From Pseudomonas endophytica (GTDB lineage Bacteria > Pseudomonadota > Gammaproteobacteria > Pseudomonadales > Pseudomonadaceae): DNA of 57,794 nucleotides. The first letter of the stretch is position 1. Each line of letters starts with the position of its first letter. The stretch is taken from NCBI RefSeq assembly GCF_001411475.1, contig NZ_LLWH01000079.1, positions 1-57,794 of the forward strand, given 5' to 3'. The notes beneath the pieces were generated by a model. The model ran no database searches. It saw nothing but the letters and a program-made list of their open reading frames with translations, and was not told the DNA's origin. Made by a program: the position numbers and the translations under genes. Shown in pieces: positions 49,406 to 57,794 of this stretch.

Positions 49406-49888
49406 TTGGCTATCCCTTCACCTGCGCCCACCTTACGCGCGCTGTCCGATCTTGATTACTACGACTGCCGGTCGGTTTTATTGCCTGTTCAAATCACCCC
49501 TCTTGAAGCGTGGAACATCATGACGAGTGGATCAGGGTTGCCCATGCGTCTCGCTTTCCGTATCAGGGATGGGATTTCGTCTTTATTCGGCGTGAAGCGC
49601 ATTGGCGGGTTTTCCGGCGTTGATCGCAAAGAAGTCCACCCTGGCGATTATCTGGATTTCTTTTTGGTGGAACACAGTGCGTCAGATATGTTGGTTCTGA
49701 CCGAGCGTGACAGGCATTTGGATGTGATGATCTGCCTGTCGATCACAGATCGCATGTTTACCATCACATCATCGGTGGTGACGCATAACCTCTTTGGGCG
49801 TAGTTATATGGTGCCGGTGGGGCCAGCCCATAAAGTAATCATCAATCGTTATTTCAAGCGGCTACAACAAAAGCTTGGCAGGAGGTAG
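49406..49888 (+). CDS. DUF2867-family protein
   Basis: A 160-residue protein that begins at a TTG with AAAGGAA about 8 bases upstream. It shows LDYYDCRSVLLP, RIRDGISSLFGVKRIGGF and the PGDYLDFFLVEHSASDMLVLTERDRHLDVMICLSI block, which fits DUF2867, a SRPBCC-like fold of unknown function sometimes fused to NAD-binding proteins. No signal peptide. Confidence 0.8.
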   Translation: MAIPSPAPTLRALSDLDYYDCRSVLLPVQITPLEAWNIMTSGSGLPMRLAFRIRDGISSLFGVKRIGGFSGVDRKEVHPGDYLDFFLVEHSASDMLVLTERDRHLDVMICLSITDRMFTITSSVVTHNLFGRSYMVPVGPAHKVIINRYFKRLQQKLGRR

Positions 49889-50004
49889 ATGCTGGTTGTT
49901 GCGACTTGATCCCAGCTAAGCCGCTCACGTTGCCTGCTGTTAAGGCAGAACAATCGACAAGAGCGGCCGTGTTGCTGCTCACTCATCACAAGCGTGATTC
50001 GGGA

Positions 50005-50889
50005 TCATGCGAGGCTTTGTTTAAGTGCTGCAATATGCTCCGGGCCTATTCCACAGCATCCACCGATCAGGCTGGCGCCTCTTTGCTGCCAGTCCTTAGC
50101 CCACTCAAGGTAACCAAAAGGGTCGAGGTCTTCGCGCAGCTCATCCAGGCCGTCATTTGCAGTCGCTTCCTTCGGTTGCGGCGGGAAGGCATTGGCGTAG
50201 ACACCAATCGCGATATCAGCACCTAAACGGTTGATAACTGATTTCGCCACATCAACCGCAGCACCGATTACCTCAGGCTGACTGCAGTTGAACAACAAAG
50301 CAGCGATGTTCATTTTTGCGACTGCTTGCACAGCGTCAGCCACTGTCTCGCCTGAACGCAAGCGAGGAACACCGTCTACATCTTCATCTTCGAGGGTGAA
50401 AGACACCCAAAATGGTTTGCCGTCTGACGGTAAATGCGCGTGGATCGCTTGGACTTCGGCAAGCGAACTTTGAGTTTCTGCCAGCCATAGATCCACATGC
50501 GCGCCCAAGCCTTTGAGCAGAGGCGTGAGTACCTCTGTAACTCGCTCAGGCTGGAAAAGGTCAGGTCTGTAGGAACCGAACAACGGTGGAAGGGAACCCG
50601 CAACCTTAACGGGGTGGGAACTTGCGTCAGCCGCTTTGCGAGCCAGTTGACCCGCTGCGCAGGCAAGCTCTAATCCCTCTTGAGCAAAACGCTCCTCCCC
50701 AATGTGAAAGGGCACCACTGCATAACTGTTGCTAGTGATGACTTGAGCACCGGCCGCTATAAACGCGCTGTGAACAGCAACCACCACCTCGGGTGCCTCG
50801 CTTAATGCAAGCGCTGACCACTCAGGCTGTCTGAAAGGTGCACCACTGCGCTGTAACTCACGCCCCATACCACCATCAAGAATGACCAT
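50005..50889 (-). CDS. mmuM: Homocysteine S-methyltransferase
   Basis: A 294-residue protein with the S-methyltransferase fold. DGGMGRELQRSGAP starts it, LLFNCSQPE supplies one zinc Cys and GGCCGIGPEHI supplies the other two. It transfers the methyl group of S-methylmethionine or S-adenosylmethionine to homocysteine. It is the last gene of a probable operon with an amino-acid ABC binding protein and permease (143-base gap), so that transporter may bring in S-methylmethionine. Confidence 0.93.
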   Translation of the reverse strand: MVILDGGMGRELQRSGAPFRQPEWSALALSEAPEVVVAVHSAFIAAGAQVITSNSYAVVPFHIGEERFAQEGLELACAAGQLARKAADASSHPVKVAGSLPPLFGSYRPDLFQPERVTEVLTPLLKGLGAHVDLWLAETQSSLAEVQAIHAHLPSDGKPFWVSFTLEDEDVDGVPRLRSGETVADAVQAVAKMNIAALLFNCSQPEVIGAAVDVAKSVINRLGADIAIGVYANAFPPQPKEATANDGLDELREDLDPFGYLEWAKDWQQRGASLIGGCCGIGPEHIAALKQSLA

Positions 50890-51032
50890 TGAATGTTACT
50901 TCCTATAATTTTCTAAATACAAAATGCGTGTCTAAAGAGTAACTACATACGCCAGAGGTCTATCCAACATCAAAACGTGATGTCTTTTCAAAAGACCCTC
51001 AGCAACGATGAATGAGTCACCTATAACCGGGC

Positions 51033-51878
51033 TTAGCGCTGATTAACGAATCCTTTGCCATAGTGGCGCTCAAGGCGGTGCTGTATCAGCTCAAGACCTA
51101 CCGACATCAACCAGTAGATAACGGCTGCGGTGGTCAGCATTTCAATATAGCGATAAGACGAACGCCCATAAGACTGCGCAAGAAACATCACCTCCCACAC
51201 GCCCATGACCGAAATCAAAGATGAGTCTTTGAGCATCGAAATAAACTGGCTGGTTGTCGGCGGAATAATGGTGCGCATGGCTTGTGGCAGGATGACATGC
51301 ACAAAGGTTGCTGTCGGCGAAAGCCCCAACGCCATCGCTGCTTGGCGTTGTCCGGGGGCGACAGCCAAGATGCCCGCTCGGAAAATCTCGCTGAGGTAGG
51401 CACCGTAGTTAAGCGACAAGGCAATGATGCCTGCGCTGATTGCACCCGGAACAACGCCAATCTGGGGCAAGCCCAAATAGATCAGCAGTATCTGGATCAG
51501 CAACGGTGTTCCACGAAAAAACGAGGCGTAAAAAGTCGCGATTCCAAAGGCCACTGCGCTGCGAGAAAGGCGTGCGAGGGCCGTTACAAAGCCCAGTAGC
51601 AATGAGAACCAGATCGAGCAAAAGCACAAAAACAACGTCAGCGCTGCGCCTTGCAAGAAACCACTGGGCCCCAGATGCACGCCAACTAAGTTGGGCAATT
51701 TATCCAAGATGATCGAGAGCTTCAGGTCGAAGCTCAAGAAGAACATCACGCACAAACCGAGCAGAACCGCCCACGTAAGATAGAGCCGTGTGCGAAAGCC
51801 GAACAACTGGCTCAAGCGACGCGGCTCACCGTCAGCGACTAAACTCGTTTTATCGGAGTGTGAGTTGTGCGTTGTCAT
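51033..51878 (-). CDS. Amino-acid ABC transporter permease
   Basis: A 281-residue His/Glu/Gln/Arg/opine-type permease. About five hydrophobic segments, with the binding-protein-dependent signature at VAPGQRQAAMALGLSPTATF. I chose the ATG at 51878; it overlaps the binding-protein stop by 4 bases. The N-terminus (about 1-25) is unusually hydrophilic. No ATPase gene is near, so the ATPase must be shared or encoded elsewhere. Confidence 0.9.
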   Translation of the reverse strand: MTTHNSHSDKTSLVADGEPRRLSQLFGFRTRLYLTWAVLLGLCVMFFLSFDLKLSIILDKLPNLVGVHLGPSGFLQGAALTLFLCFCSIWFSLLLGFVTALARLSRSAVAFGIATFYASFFRGTPLLIQILLIYLGLPQIGVVPGAISAGIIALSLNYGAYLSEIFRAGILAVAPGQRQAAMALGLSPTATFVHVILPQAMRTIIPPTTSQFISMLKDSSLISVMGVWEVMFLAQSYGRSSYRYIEMLTTAAVIYWLMSVGLELIQHRLERHYGKGFVNQR

Positions 51879-52711
51879 TGGCTGATATCGGTACCGATCC
51901 ACTTCTCTGAAATTTTGCTGAGTGTGCCGTCAGCCTTAAGTTGAGTAATGGCCTCAGTGACCTTGGCACTCCACTCTGGATCACCTTTTTCAATCGCTAC
52001 CACGTTGGGTTCTGCATACAACTGGGCGCCGGTAATTTTGAAGCGCGGGTCTTGGGCAATCCGTTCACGGGCCGTGATCAAATTAGTTACCATCGCATCC
52101 AGACGCACCCCACTCCCTAATGCCAGATCTTGGAACGCTACAGTTTCATTGTCATAGGGAGCAATCTGGACATTCTCAAATGGATAATTCAACGGCTTAT
52201 CTTCTGCGCCTTCGATCACCAAGTCTTTATTCAAATAAGCTTCGTAGGTTGACGCGCTGATCACCCCCACCTTCTTACCTGATAAATCCTTGCCTTCAAC
52301 GATGTCTTTATCTTTGGCGTTAACCACGATGACTGCCGGAGATTGGTAGTACTCGACTGGAAAATCGAACACTTCAGCTCGCGCCTTACTTGGAGTCATT
52401 GAGCAGACGCAGATGTCATAACGCCCACTCCAGCGACCAGCAGCGATCACATCCCAAGACGGTGTTTCCAGCTTGAGCTTAACCCCTAACCGCTCGGCAA
52501 CGGCCTTAGCAACATCAACGTCAAACCCGTCTAGTTGGTTTTGATCGTTAAGGAAGGAGAATGGCGGATAGCTTTCCATTAGGACCCCGGTCATTTCCCC
52601 TTTTTTAGTCACCCGGTCTAAGGTCGAACCTGCAAAAGCCGTTGTGCAGGTCACAAACAGAGCGAGGCTGAGAGGTAAGAGCGCCATTCTTTTCAAAGAC
52701 AAATACTCCAT
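51875..52711 (-). CDS. Amino-acid ABC transporter substrate-binding protein
   Basis: A 278-residue family 3 periplasmic binding protein. The signal peptide is MEYLSLKRMALLPLSLALFV..., cleaved near AFAG. GVLMESYPPFSFLN, GFDVDVAKAVAERLGVKL and SASTYEAYLNKDL follow. It is first in the operon and upstream of the permease and mmuM. Ligand unknown; S-methylmethionine or methionine-like compounds are plausible. Confidence 0.9.
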   Translation of the reverse strand: MEYLSLKRMALLPLSLALFVTCTTAFAGSTLDRVTKKGEMTGVLMESYPPFSFLNDQNQLDGFDVDVAKAVAERLGVKLKLETPSWDVIAAGRWSGRYDICVCSMTPSKARAEVFDFPVEYYQSPAVIVVNAKDKDIVEGKDLSGKKVGVISASTYEAYLNKDLVIEGAEDKPLNYPFENVQIAPYDNETVAFQDLALGSGVRLDAMVTNLITARERIAQDPRFKITGAQLYAEPNVVAIEKGDPEWSAKVTEAITQLKADGTLSKISEKWIGTDISQ

Positions 52712-53171
52712 GCATTTCGAAATTATATGAATAGATTAAATCGTACTATAAATCCAATTTGTACTCATTTAATGGAATAACAACCTGCCATTGAGCTATA
52801 TCGGAACGACGCGCGTGATCCGGCGGCTAAACGTTGGCAATCAAGCACCTGAAAGCACTCGGATTCGCCCCGTCCGGTTGGCGCGGGCAGGTCAAATGAC
52901 ACGAGACTTCTAGTCAGCTAGCGAGAATTTACCATCGACTGTCGATTCCGGCATAAATGCCTAAGGCGCAGCTAGGAGTCGATGCCCCACAAAATAGACG
53001 AACGCTTAATCCTTTATTTTATGTAGGGCGGAGTGAAATTTACGAAGATGTTTTCGCCCGACAAGGCAAGATTTTTACTACACAGCCATCAGCATTTTTA
53101 TGAAAATTAAACATGCATGCCGCGCAACCTTACTCTTTTTATTCTATGTCCTTAATTTTATTATTTGAAAG
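52712..53171. other. Gene-free region of 460 bases
   Basis: It contains no intact gene. The left part holds TATAAT (minus strand, 52722-52727) near the binding-protein gene. The right part, near the receiver gene, is A/T-rich. A stretch near 52840-52900 looks like coding sequence in one frame, but it is broken by stops. I could not identify it. Confidence 0.4.
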
Positions 53172-53534
53172 TCAATCGTGATCTAACAGTTTTTTAACTT
53201 CGGCAATTAATAAATCAACGTCGAAAGGCTTTGGGAAAACCGAATTGAATAAATCCGGTCTCTGTATACCGATGTGTGCTTGGGCGCCACTCATCAGGAT
53301 GATTGGCAATTGACTCCCGGAAGGTTGAGCTCGGACGGCTGATGCGAACTCTTGACCATTCATCACAGGCATCATGTAATCGGTAATTATCAGCTCCGGC
53401 CGCTCTCTTTCCAGAACATCCAGCCCTTTTTGACCATTACTGGCCTTTACGACCATGAACCCCTCATCCTCCAGCGCGAAGCTGAGAATCTCAGCAATCA
53501 AATACTCGTCGTCGACTACCAGGATGGTGGGCAT
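53172..53534 (-). CDS. Stand-alone response-regulator receiver domain (CheY-like)
   Basis: A 120-residue receiver with the acidic pair (VVDDE), phosphoacceptor Asp (ITDYMMPVMNG, about residue 52), conserved Ser (ILMSGAQ) and Lys (FPKPFD). No output domain. It follows the KaiC-like gene by 23 bases, so they are co-transcribed. It is the likely phosphate acceptor of the divergent HWE kinase. Confidence 0.93.
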   Translation of the reverse strand: MPTILVVDDEYLIAEILSFALEDEGFMVVKASNGQKGLDVLERERPELIITDYMMPVMNGQEFASAVRAQPSGSQLPIILMSGAQAHIGIQRPDLFNSVFPKPFDVDLLIAEVKKLLDHD

Positions 53535-53557
53535 ATCAATTCATCCCGCGCAAAGGT

Positions 53558-54997
53558 TTAAGACAATGAACCGGGTGATGACTCAATGGGAGCTGACGGT
53601 TCATGTCTTAAAGCCTTTATCAGGAAAACATTTTGGTCACGAATGACAACCTCAAATCGAGAGGGGTCGTAGGAGCTGTCTCTCACTTTCAGAATAGAGA
53701 TCGTCCTGCTTAGTTCATTTTGATTCTCATAAAAACGCATCAGTATTAGATTATCGACAACACTGGACAGGTCGGAGCTCGGCGAATTGACCTCAGAGCC
53801 AAACAGGCCGCGCATCTCCCAGGACGCGAAGACAGTAACGCCTCTAGCCCTTAGCTCGTTCATAAGAGCACTTAAAAAATCAGTAATGCGAGCTGGATTT
53901 GTCGAGACTCGAGTCATGCCGTTGAGGCTATCAATGAACAAGCGCTTGATGCCCTTTTCCTCAACAATCGCCAACAGTCGTGCACCCAAGCCATCCAACA
54001 AACCTTCAGTTGTTGGTTGCCAAGCAAGGGTCAACGCGCCGCTCTGCTCCATGTCTTTGATGTCGATACCTAGGGACTGCCCCTTCAAGCGCAGCCTTTG
54101 CGGGCTTTCATAAAAGCCGAAATGTAAGCCTGGCGCATCCACCGTAGACTCAGATAGAAACTTGAGACCTAGTGTGGTTTTGCCAATGCCAGACGGCCCC
54201 ATGACCAGTGAGACACTCGAGCTGTAAAGTCCTCCACCGAGTAAGTCGTCTAGCGATCTAACGCCACTGGCAATACGTGTCATGTCAGCACTATCAGGGG
54301 CTGACGGGTGACTATAAAGACTCTCAAGCCGAGGGTGAATAACCATTCCGTCGTCAGTGATTTCACACTCATGCAGCCCTGTCATGGCTCCGCTGCCGCG
54401 AGTTTTACGCAACTGAATACGGCGTACCGAACGGGTGCCGAACAGCTCCTCGCCCATTTCAATAACGCCATCTACCATAGTGTGTTCAGGGCTGCCGTCG
54501 TCGAGTTGCGAGCTCGTGAGAAACAAAACTGTACACCCCGCGAATGCCGCATGCCCTTGTAGCTCTGCGATAAATTTCTTGGTGTCGATGGGCGAATCAG
54601 CCTTTGAACGCGCGTTAAGCAGGCCATCTACCACCATCAGCGTCGCTTTTTGACGACTAATTTCGCGCCTAAGCAGCTTCACAACTTCGTCTAGGCCTTC
54701 GTTTTCTAGGGTATCGAATGCGCTGACAAACTGAATTTCTGCGCCGACTTTAGATGAGTCGAAAAAACTCAGCGTAGAAAGGAATTGAAACAGACGATCA
54801 TGGGATTCGGCTAACAGCGTGGCGACTAAAACCCGACCGCCATTGCGTGCATGAAAGAATCCAAGTTGATTAGCGAGAATCGTCTTTCCAGAGCCAGGGC
54901 GTCCTTGGATGATGTATGAAGCACCCGCGACCAGACCTCCTTTGAGCAGAGCGTCTAGCCCCTCTATTCCGCTTTGAAGGCGTTTTAGCTTTTCCAC
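53558..54997 (-). CDS. KaiC-like double RecA-domain ATPase
   Basis: A protein of 479 residues from the GTG at 54997 (AGGG 7 bases upstream, and the KaiC domain begins at once with LQSGIEGLDALLKGGL). Starts at 55057 (ATG) and 55123 (TTG) are alternatives. Two KaiC/GvpD/RadA domains have Walker A motifs GRPGSGKT (about 32-39) and GPSGIGKT (about 267-274). Each has a single catalytic Glu where KaiC has two (E64, E297). A Ser-Ser pair (411-412) aligns with the autophosphorylation Ser431-Thr432 of cyanobacterial KaiC. No kaiA or kaiB is present. Confidence 0.9.
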   Translation of the reverse strand: MEKLKRLQSGIEGLDALLKGGLVAGASYIIQGRPGSGKTILANQLGFFHARNGGRVLVATLLAESHDRLFQFLSTLSFFDSSKVGAEIQFVSAFDTLENEGLDEVVKLLRREISRQKATLMVVDGLLNARSKADSPIDTKKFIAELQGHAAFAGCTVLFLTSSQLDDGSPEHTMVDGVIEMGEELFGTRSVRRIQLRKTRGSGAMTGLHECEITDDGMVIHPRLESLYSHPSAPDSADMTRIASGVRSLDDLLGGGLYSSSVSLVMGPSGIGKTTLGLKFLSESTVDAPGLHFGFYESPQRLRLKGQSLGIDIKDMEQSGALTLAWQPTTEGLLDGLGARLLAIVEEKGIKRLFIDSLNGMTRVSTNPARITDFLSALMNELRARGVTVFASWEMRGLFGSEVNSPSSDLSSVVDNLILMRFYENQNELSRTISILKVRDSSYDPSRFEVVIRDQNVFLIKALRHEPSAPIESSPGSLS

Positions 54998-55314
54998 GAT
55001 GCGACCCTGACTTAAAAACAGGCTGTTTAAGCCCAATGATGGGAATGCTAACGTCATTTTCTTTTTGCGGCTATCGACTCGTGAGATGGCAGCCTTTAAG
55101 CGTTGCGTGCTCGGTGGTTGCAATGTCTCTTTTCAATGCCACTGGCTGCGGACCACATGAATAGATGCCACTTATTATGCGTAACGCGCAAAATTATTGA
55201 GGGCAATAGAACTATGCACTTTGTTTGACAATTGTTCATTCCACGCCCACGCACTAATTTACACATCCTTCTTTGTGCTATGTTTGCGGCTATTTCCATT
55301 CTTGACCCTCATTT

Positions 55315-56643
55315 ATGATCGCGCCTGACAATACCGCTTTGAATGGCTTCTGCGTCCTCGCTTCTTCCCCCGACTGCGTTAAGGTTTTAAACGAGGACGG
55401 CGAGATCTTGTGCTTCAACGAAGATGGGCTGCGGGTCATGGAGATTGATCATTTTGATCATATTCGTAATGTTTACTGGCCCGAGCTTTGGCCCGCAAAT
55501 GTTCGGGAGCTGGCTAAAGAGGGACTCGCCGTTGCCAAGTTGAAGGGGGTAGCATCCATCAAAGCGCCCTGCCCTACCGCAAAGGGCAACCTCAAATGGT
55601 GGGACGTTACGATAGCGGCCATCCCCGGCCCAACAACTACTTATGCAGTGATATCCAGAGACATCACTGAACAGCACGCACAAGAGGTTGCCGAGCGGGC
55701 TCGCCTAGAAAGGCTCCAAGACATTTATAACTCCAATACAGACGCTCTTTGGGACATTGATTTGACAACAGATCAAGTGTGGTGGAGTGAAGGCCTGCAA
55801 CATTTGTTCGGCTTCGAGCAGGGCCACATCGGTAACAACCTACTATGGCGCCAAGAACATATTCACCCAGAAGATCGTTCGCGGGTAATCTCAAGCATGG
55901 CGGATGCAATCGAAAACGGTTCGACCTTCTGGGAAGCTGAATTCCGCTTTATGGCTGCTGATGGCTCCTATATTGCTGTACTAGACCGCGGGTCCATCAT
56001 GCGTAACTTAACTGGCGTGGGTGTCCGCGTTATTGGAATGATGCAAGATGTCAGCTCACGGCACTACAAAACTGAGAAAAATGAATTAATCGCTAAAGAG
56101 CTTTCACATCGTGTGAATAACATCCTTGCTATTGTGTATGCTCTTTTCCACCAGTCGTTGAAGAGAAGCCAAACCCTAGAAGCACTCAGTGCATCATTTG
56201 GTGATCGACTTTCAGCAATGGCTAAGGCCAACAAAGCAATTATGAGAAGTTCAAGCGACTCCGTTGACACGTTGGCACTCATAGTTGAACAGCTAGGTCC
56301 TTTTATTGGCGAAGACCGAATACGTGTGAGCGGCCCTCCTGCAAGTGTTGACGCCGCAACTGCGCTCCCCCTTGCGCTGGTCATTAATGAATTAGCCACT
56401 AACGCTTTGAAATATGGAGCGTTATCAAACGATGCCGGTGGTGTGACCATAAATTGGAGCCTGCACAACGACAAACCCATAATTATTCTTGATTGGATAG
56501 AAAAAGGAGGGCCTGCCGTCCATGAGCCCACCCGTAGAGGCTTGGGATCAGTGCTAATTCAACAGTCCATTCCTGGATCGACCGTTAACAGTCGTTTCGA
56601 CCCAGCGGGTTTTAGTTGCAGCATTGAAATGCCGTGCGAATGA
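55315..56643 (+). CDS. PAS-PAS HWE-family sensor histidine kinase
   Basis: A 442-residue soluble kinase without membrane segments. Two PAS domains are at about 10-120 and 130-250 (the second with EHIHPEDRSRV and a PAC-type ending). The HWE dimerisation box has His265 in KELSHRVNNILAI, the N-box reads LVINELATNALKYGAL, and the WIEKGGP motif (394-400) is diagnostic of HWE kinases. It is divergent from the KaiC-like gene with 317 bases between the starts chosen. It probably phosphorylates the receiver at 53172 and senses a cytoplasmic signal such as light, redox or a small ligand. Confidence 0.93.
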   Translation: MIAPDNTALNGFCVLASSPDCVKVLNEDGEILCFNEDGLRVMEIDHFDHIRNVYWPELWPANVRELAKEGLAVAKLKGVASIKAPCPTAKGNLKWWDVTIAAIPGPTTTYAVISRDITEQHAQEVAERARLERLQDIYNSNTDALWDIDLTTDQVWWSEGLQHLFGFEQGHIGNNLLWRQEHIHPEDRSRVISSMADAIENGSTFWEAEFRFMAADGSYIAVLDRGSIMRNLTGVGVRVIGMMQDVSSRHYKTEKNELIAKELSHRVNNILAIVYALFHQSLKRSQTLEALSASFGDRLSAMAKANKAIMRSSSDSVDTLALIVEQLGPFIGEDRIRVSGPPASVDAATALPLALVINELATNALKYGALSNDAGGVTINWSLHNDKPIIILDWIEKGGPAVHEPTRRGLGSVLIQQSIPGSTVNSRFDPAGFSCSIEMPCE

Positions 56644-56856
56644 GCGCCCACTTAAAATTGCGCATGAGCTCATCCTCGCATGACTTGATTGGGGCTAATC
56701 CTAAAACGCTAATTACCGAGCCGACCGATCAAAGGCAGTCCGCTGCCCAAAGAAAATAACCGTCAAACACTTACCAGCGGCCCTTCAGCGATAGCGTCAG
56801 ATTCTACTCCGCTCTGAATCATGCTCGCTCATAAGAATTAAACAAGGAAGAACCCC

Positions 56857-57315
56857 ATGCTTCAGTTGGTTTGGCTCCGTGACCATATGCAATACAGCAA
56901 CACTATGGCTGAGTGGTTGCATCGACAGTTCGCTTACGAGTTCATTGGACAATCACTGACTGACTGGCAACTTGAGTTCGCGAAGGGACAGACTAACGGC
57001 GACTGGCCAAGCCTGATTGCTTTAGAGGATGATCATATTCTCGGCGGTGCGGCACTCGCTACAAACGACCTGGCAGCGCGACCGGAACTCGGTCCATGGC
57101 TCGCATGCGTTTACGTAGCTACGCATGCAAGAAACCGAGGCCTAGCGGAGCAACTGATTGAGGGTATCTTCAACGCAGCTAAGACCAGCGGCAGCTCACA
57201 ACTGTACCTACACACCCATGATCGCCAAGACTACTACGCCAAGCGCGGGTGGCAGGTGTTGGAGTGCTTTCAGGCATGGGGTAAAGAGCATTGGCTAATG
57301 GTTCGGGTTTTCTAA
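56857..57315 (+). CDS. GNAT-family N-acetyltransferase
   Basis: A 152-residue GNAT protein. The acetyl-CoA segment WLACVYVATHARNRGLAEQLIEGIF lacks the second Gly of the Q/R-x-x-G-x-G/A motif but has Ala in the accepted place. AAGGAAG lies just before the ATG. Substrate unknown. Confidence 0.85.
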   Translation: MLQLVWLRDHMQYSNTMAEWLHRQFAYEFIGQSLTDWQLEFAKGQTNGDWPSLIALEDDHILGGAALATNDLAARPELGPWLACVYVATHARNRGLAEQLIEGIFNAAKTSGSSQLYLHTHDRQDYYAKRGWQVLECFQAWGKEHWLMVRVF

Positions 57316-57393
57316 TTCCCGCTAAAGAAAGTGAAGCTTTGGAAATATCTAACTCTCGGTACGAAATGTATCTGCGCTCGGTTATGCCGTGTT

Positions 57394-57452
57394 GAAAACA
57401 GGCTCGAAATGCTCATTTACTACCCGTAAACTCCGCTTCCTCGCCTGTTTTC
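57394..57452. repeat. Pseudomonas-type intergenic repeat hairpin
   Basis: GAAAACAGGC (57394-57403) and GCCTGTTTTC (57443-57452) are perfect complements. Inside lies a second stem, TTTAC/GTAAA near 57417-57429. I have seen very similar sequences (AAACAGGCTCGAAATGCTCATTTAC) repeated between genes in fluorescent pseudomonads. It lies between the GNAT gene and the convergent gene at the edge. Confidence 0.6.
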
Positions 57453-57551
57453 GCCCTGCCTAACCTTCGCTCGAAAACATTTAGTACAGCCCCTAGGGGC
57501 GCCGACGGATGAAAGCATAACGCTCATGCTCTTGATGTATTTGAATCAGTA

Positions 57552-57794
57552 TTACAAGTTGATTTCTTTAAACACCGGTTCTTTAGAATCTTTGAACGCT
57601 TCAAAAGAGTAGGTCGCGTAGTTATAGTCTTTGTATCCCCTCACCATCATAACGCCATTATGAAGATCTGACAGACTGGTCCATACGGTATATTCAGAAG
57701 AGCTATTACTTGCTATCCCATCCTCAGCTGTTGTATCTAAAGTGATGTCTTTCGTACGATCATACCTGTGCATAAGATGCGACAGAGTATTCAT
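57552..57794 (-). CDS. C-terminal part of a probable linear-amide C-N hydrolase (partial)
   Basis: At least 80 residues run off the window edge; the Met at 57794 is probably internal. The sequence EYTVWTSLSDLHNGVMMVRGYKDYNYATYSF...INL resembles the end of choloylglycine hydrolase/penicillin acylase Ntn proteins, where a W-T-x-x-D-L-x-N strand precedes a Y-x-x-Y strand. The catalytic N-terminal Cys is outside the window. Moderate certainty. Confidence 0.5.
   Translation of the reverse strand: MNTLSHLMHRYDRTKDITLDTTAEDGIASNSSSEYTVWTSLSDLHNGVMMVRGYKDYNYATYSFEAFKDSKEPVFKEINL

Noticed and set aside
53558..54997. RadA/Sms DNA repair protein
   Set aside because: There are two RecA-type domains and no N-terminal zinc finger or Lon-like domain, which fits KaiC and not RadA.

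Overview
The window is a chromosomal segment of a Pseudomonas, most likely of the fluorescens/fragi side of the genus. This rests on the gene order thrS-infC-rpmI-rplT-pheS-pheT-ihfA-merR-tRNA-Pro, the bkdR/bkdA1-bkdA2-bkdB-lpdV cluster, Pseudomonas-type REP hairpins (GTAGGAGC...), a LexA box of the gamma-proteobacterial type and a DUF1654-like gene. I saw no phage, transposase, CRISPR array or rRNA.

Layout. (1) 105-7558, minus strand: translation block thrS, infC (ATT start), rpmI, rplT, pheS, pheT, then ihfA, a MerR-type gene and tRNA-Pro(GGG), with hairpins between rplT and pheS. (2) 7.9-13.2 kb: small genes (periplasmic protein, cold-shock protein, I78 inhibitor lipoprotein, two unknowns), periplasmic glutaminase-asparaginase behind a sigma54-type promoter, an SOS-controlled DUF1654-endonuclease I pair and a Nudix hydrolase. 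(3) 13.4-17.6 kb: a four-gene operon (GntR regulator, ADP-ribosylglycohydrolase-family protein, NCS1 permease, PfkB kinase) resembling E. coli yegTUVW with a different transporter; substrate unknown. (4) 17.7-21.4 kb: LpxO-like lipid A hydroxylase, GntP permease, copC-copD. (5) 21.6-27.3 kb: branched-chain keto acid dehydrogenase operon with its divergent activator BkdR. (6) 27.4-35.3 kb: UbiB-like kinase, xanthine-type permease, XRE regulator, small unknowns, an McrA-like HNH endonuclease, and a divergent MocR regulator/EamA exporter pair. (7) 35.5-41.9 kb: YdeP-type molybdopterin oxidoreductase followed by a complete bo-type ubiquinol oxidase (subunits II, I, III, IV). (8) 42-49.9 kb: a 32-residue membrane protein, a YkvI-type transporter, a cNMP/CBS/DUF294 protein translationally coupled to a DnaQ-like exonuclease, a BCCT osmolyte transporter, a paralogue of a gene at 31.6 kb, and a DUF2867 protein. 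(9) 50-52.7 kb: homocysteine S-methyltransferase with an amino-acid ABC binding protein and permease but no ATPase. (10) 53.2-56.6 kb: a KaiC-like double ATPase with a stand-alone receiver and a divergent PAS-HWE histidine kinase. (11) End: an acetyltransferase, a Pseudomonas-type intergenic repeat and the C-terminus of a probable linear-amide hydrolase cut by the window edge.

The best candidates for undescribed biology are the KaiC-like/receiver/HWE kinase locus, the yegUVW-like nucleoside operon, the YdeP-quinol oxidase locus, the SOS-controlled DUF1654-endA pair and the pair of paralogous unknown proteins.
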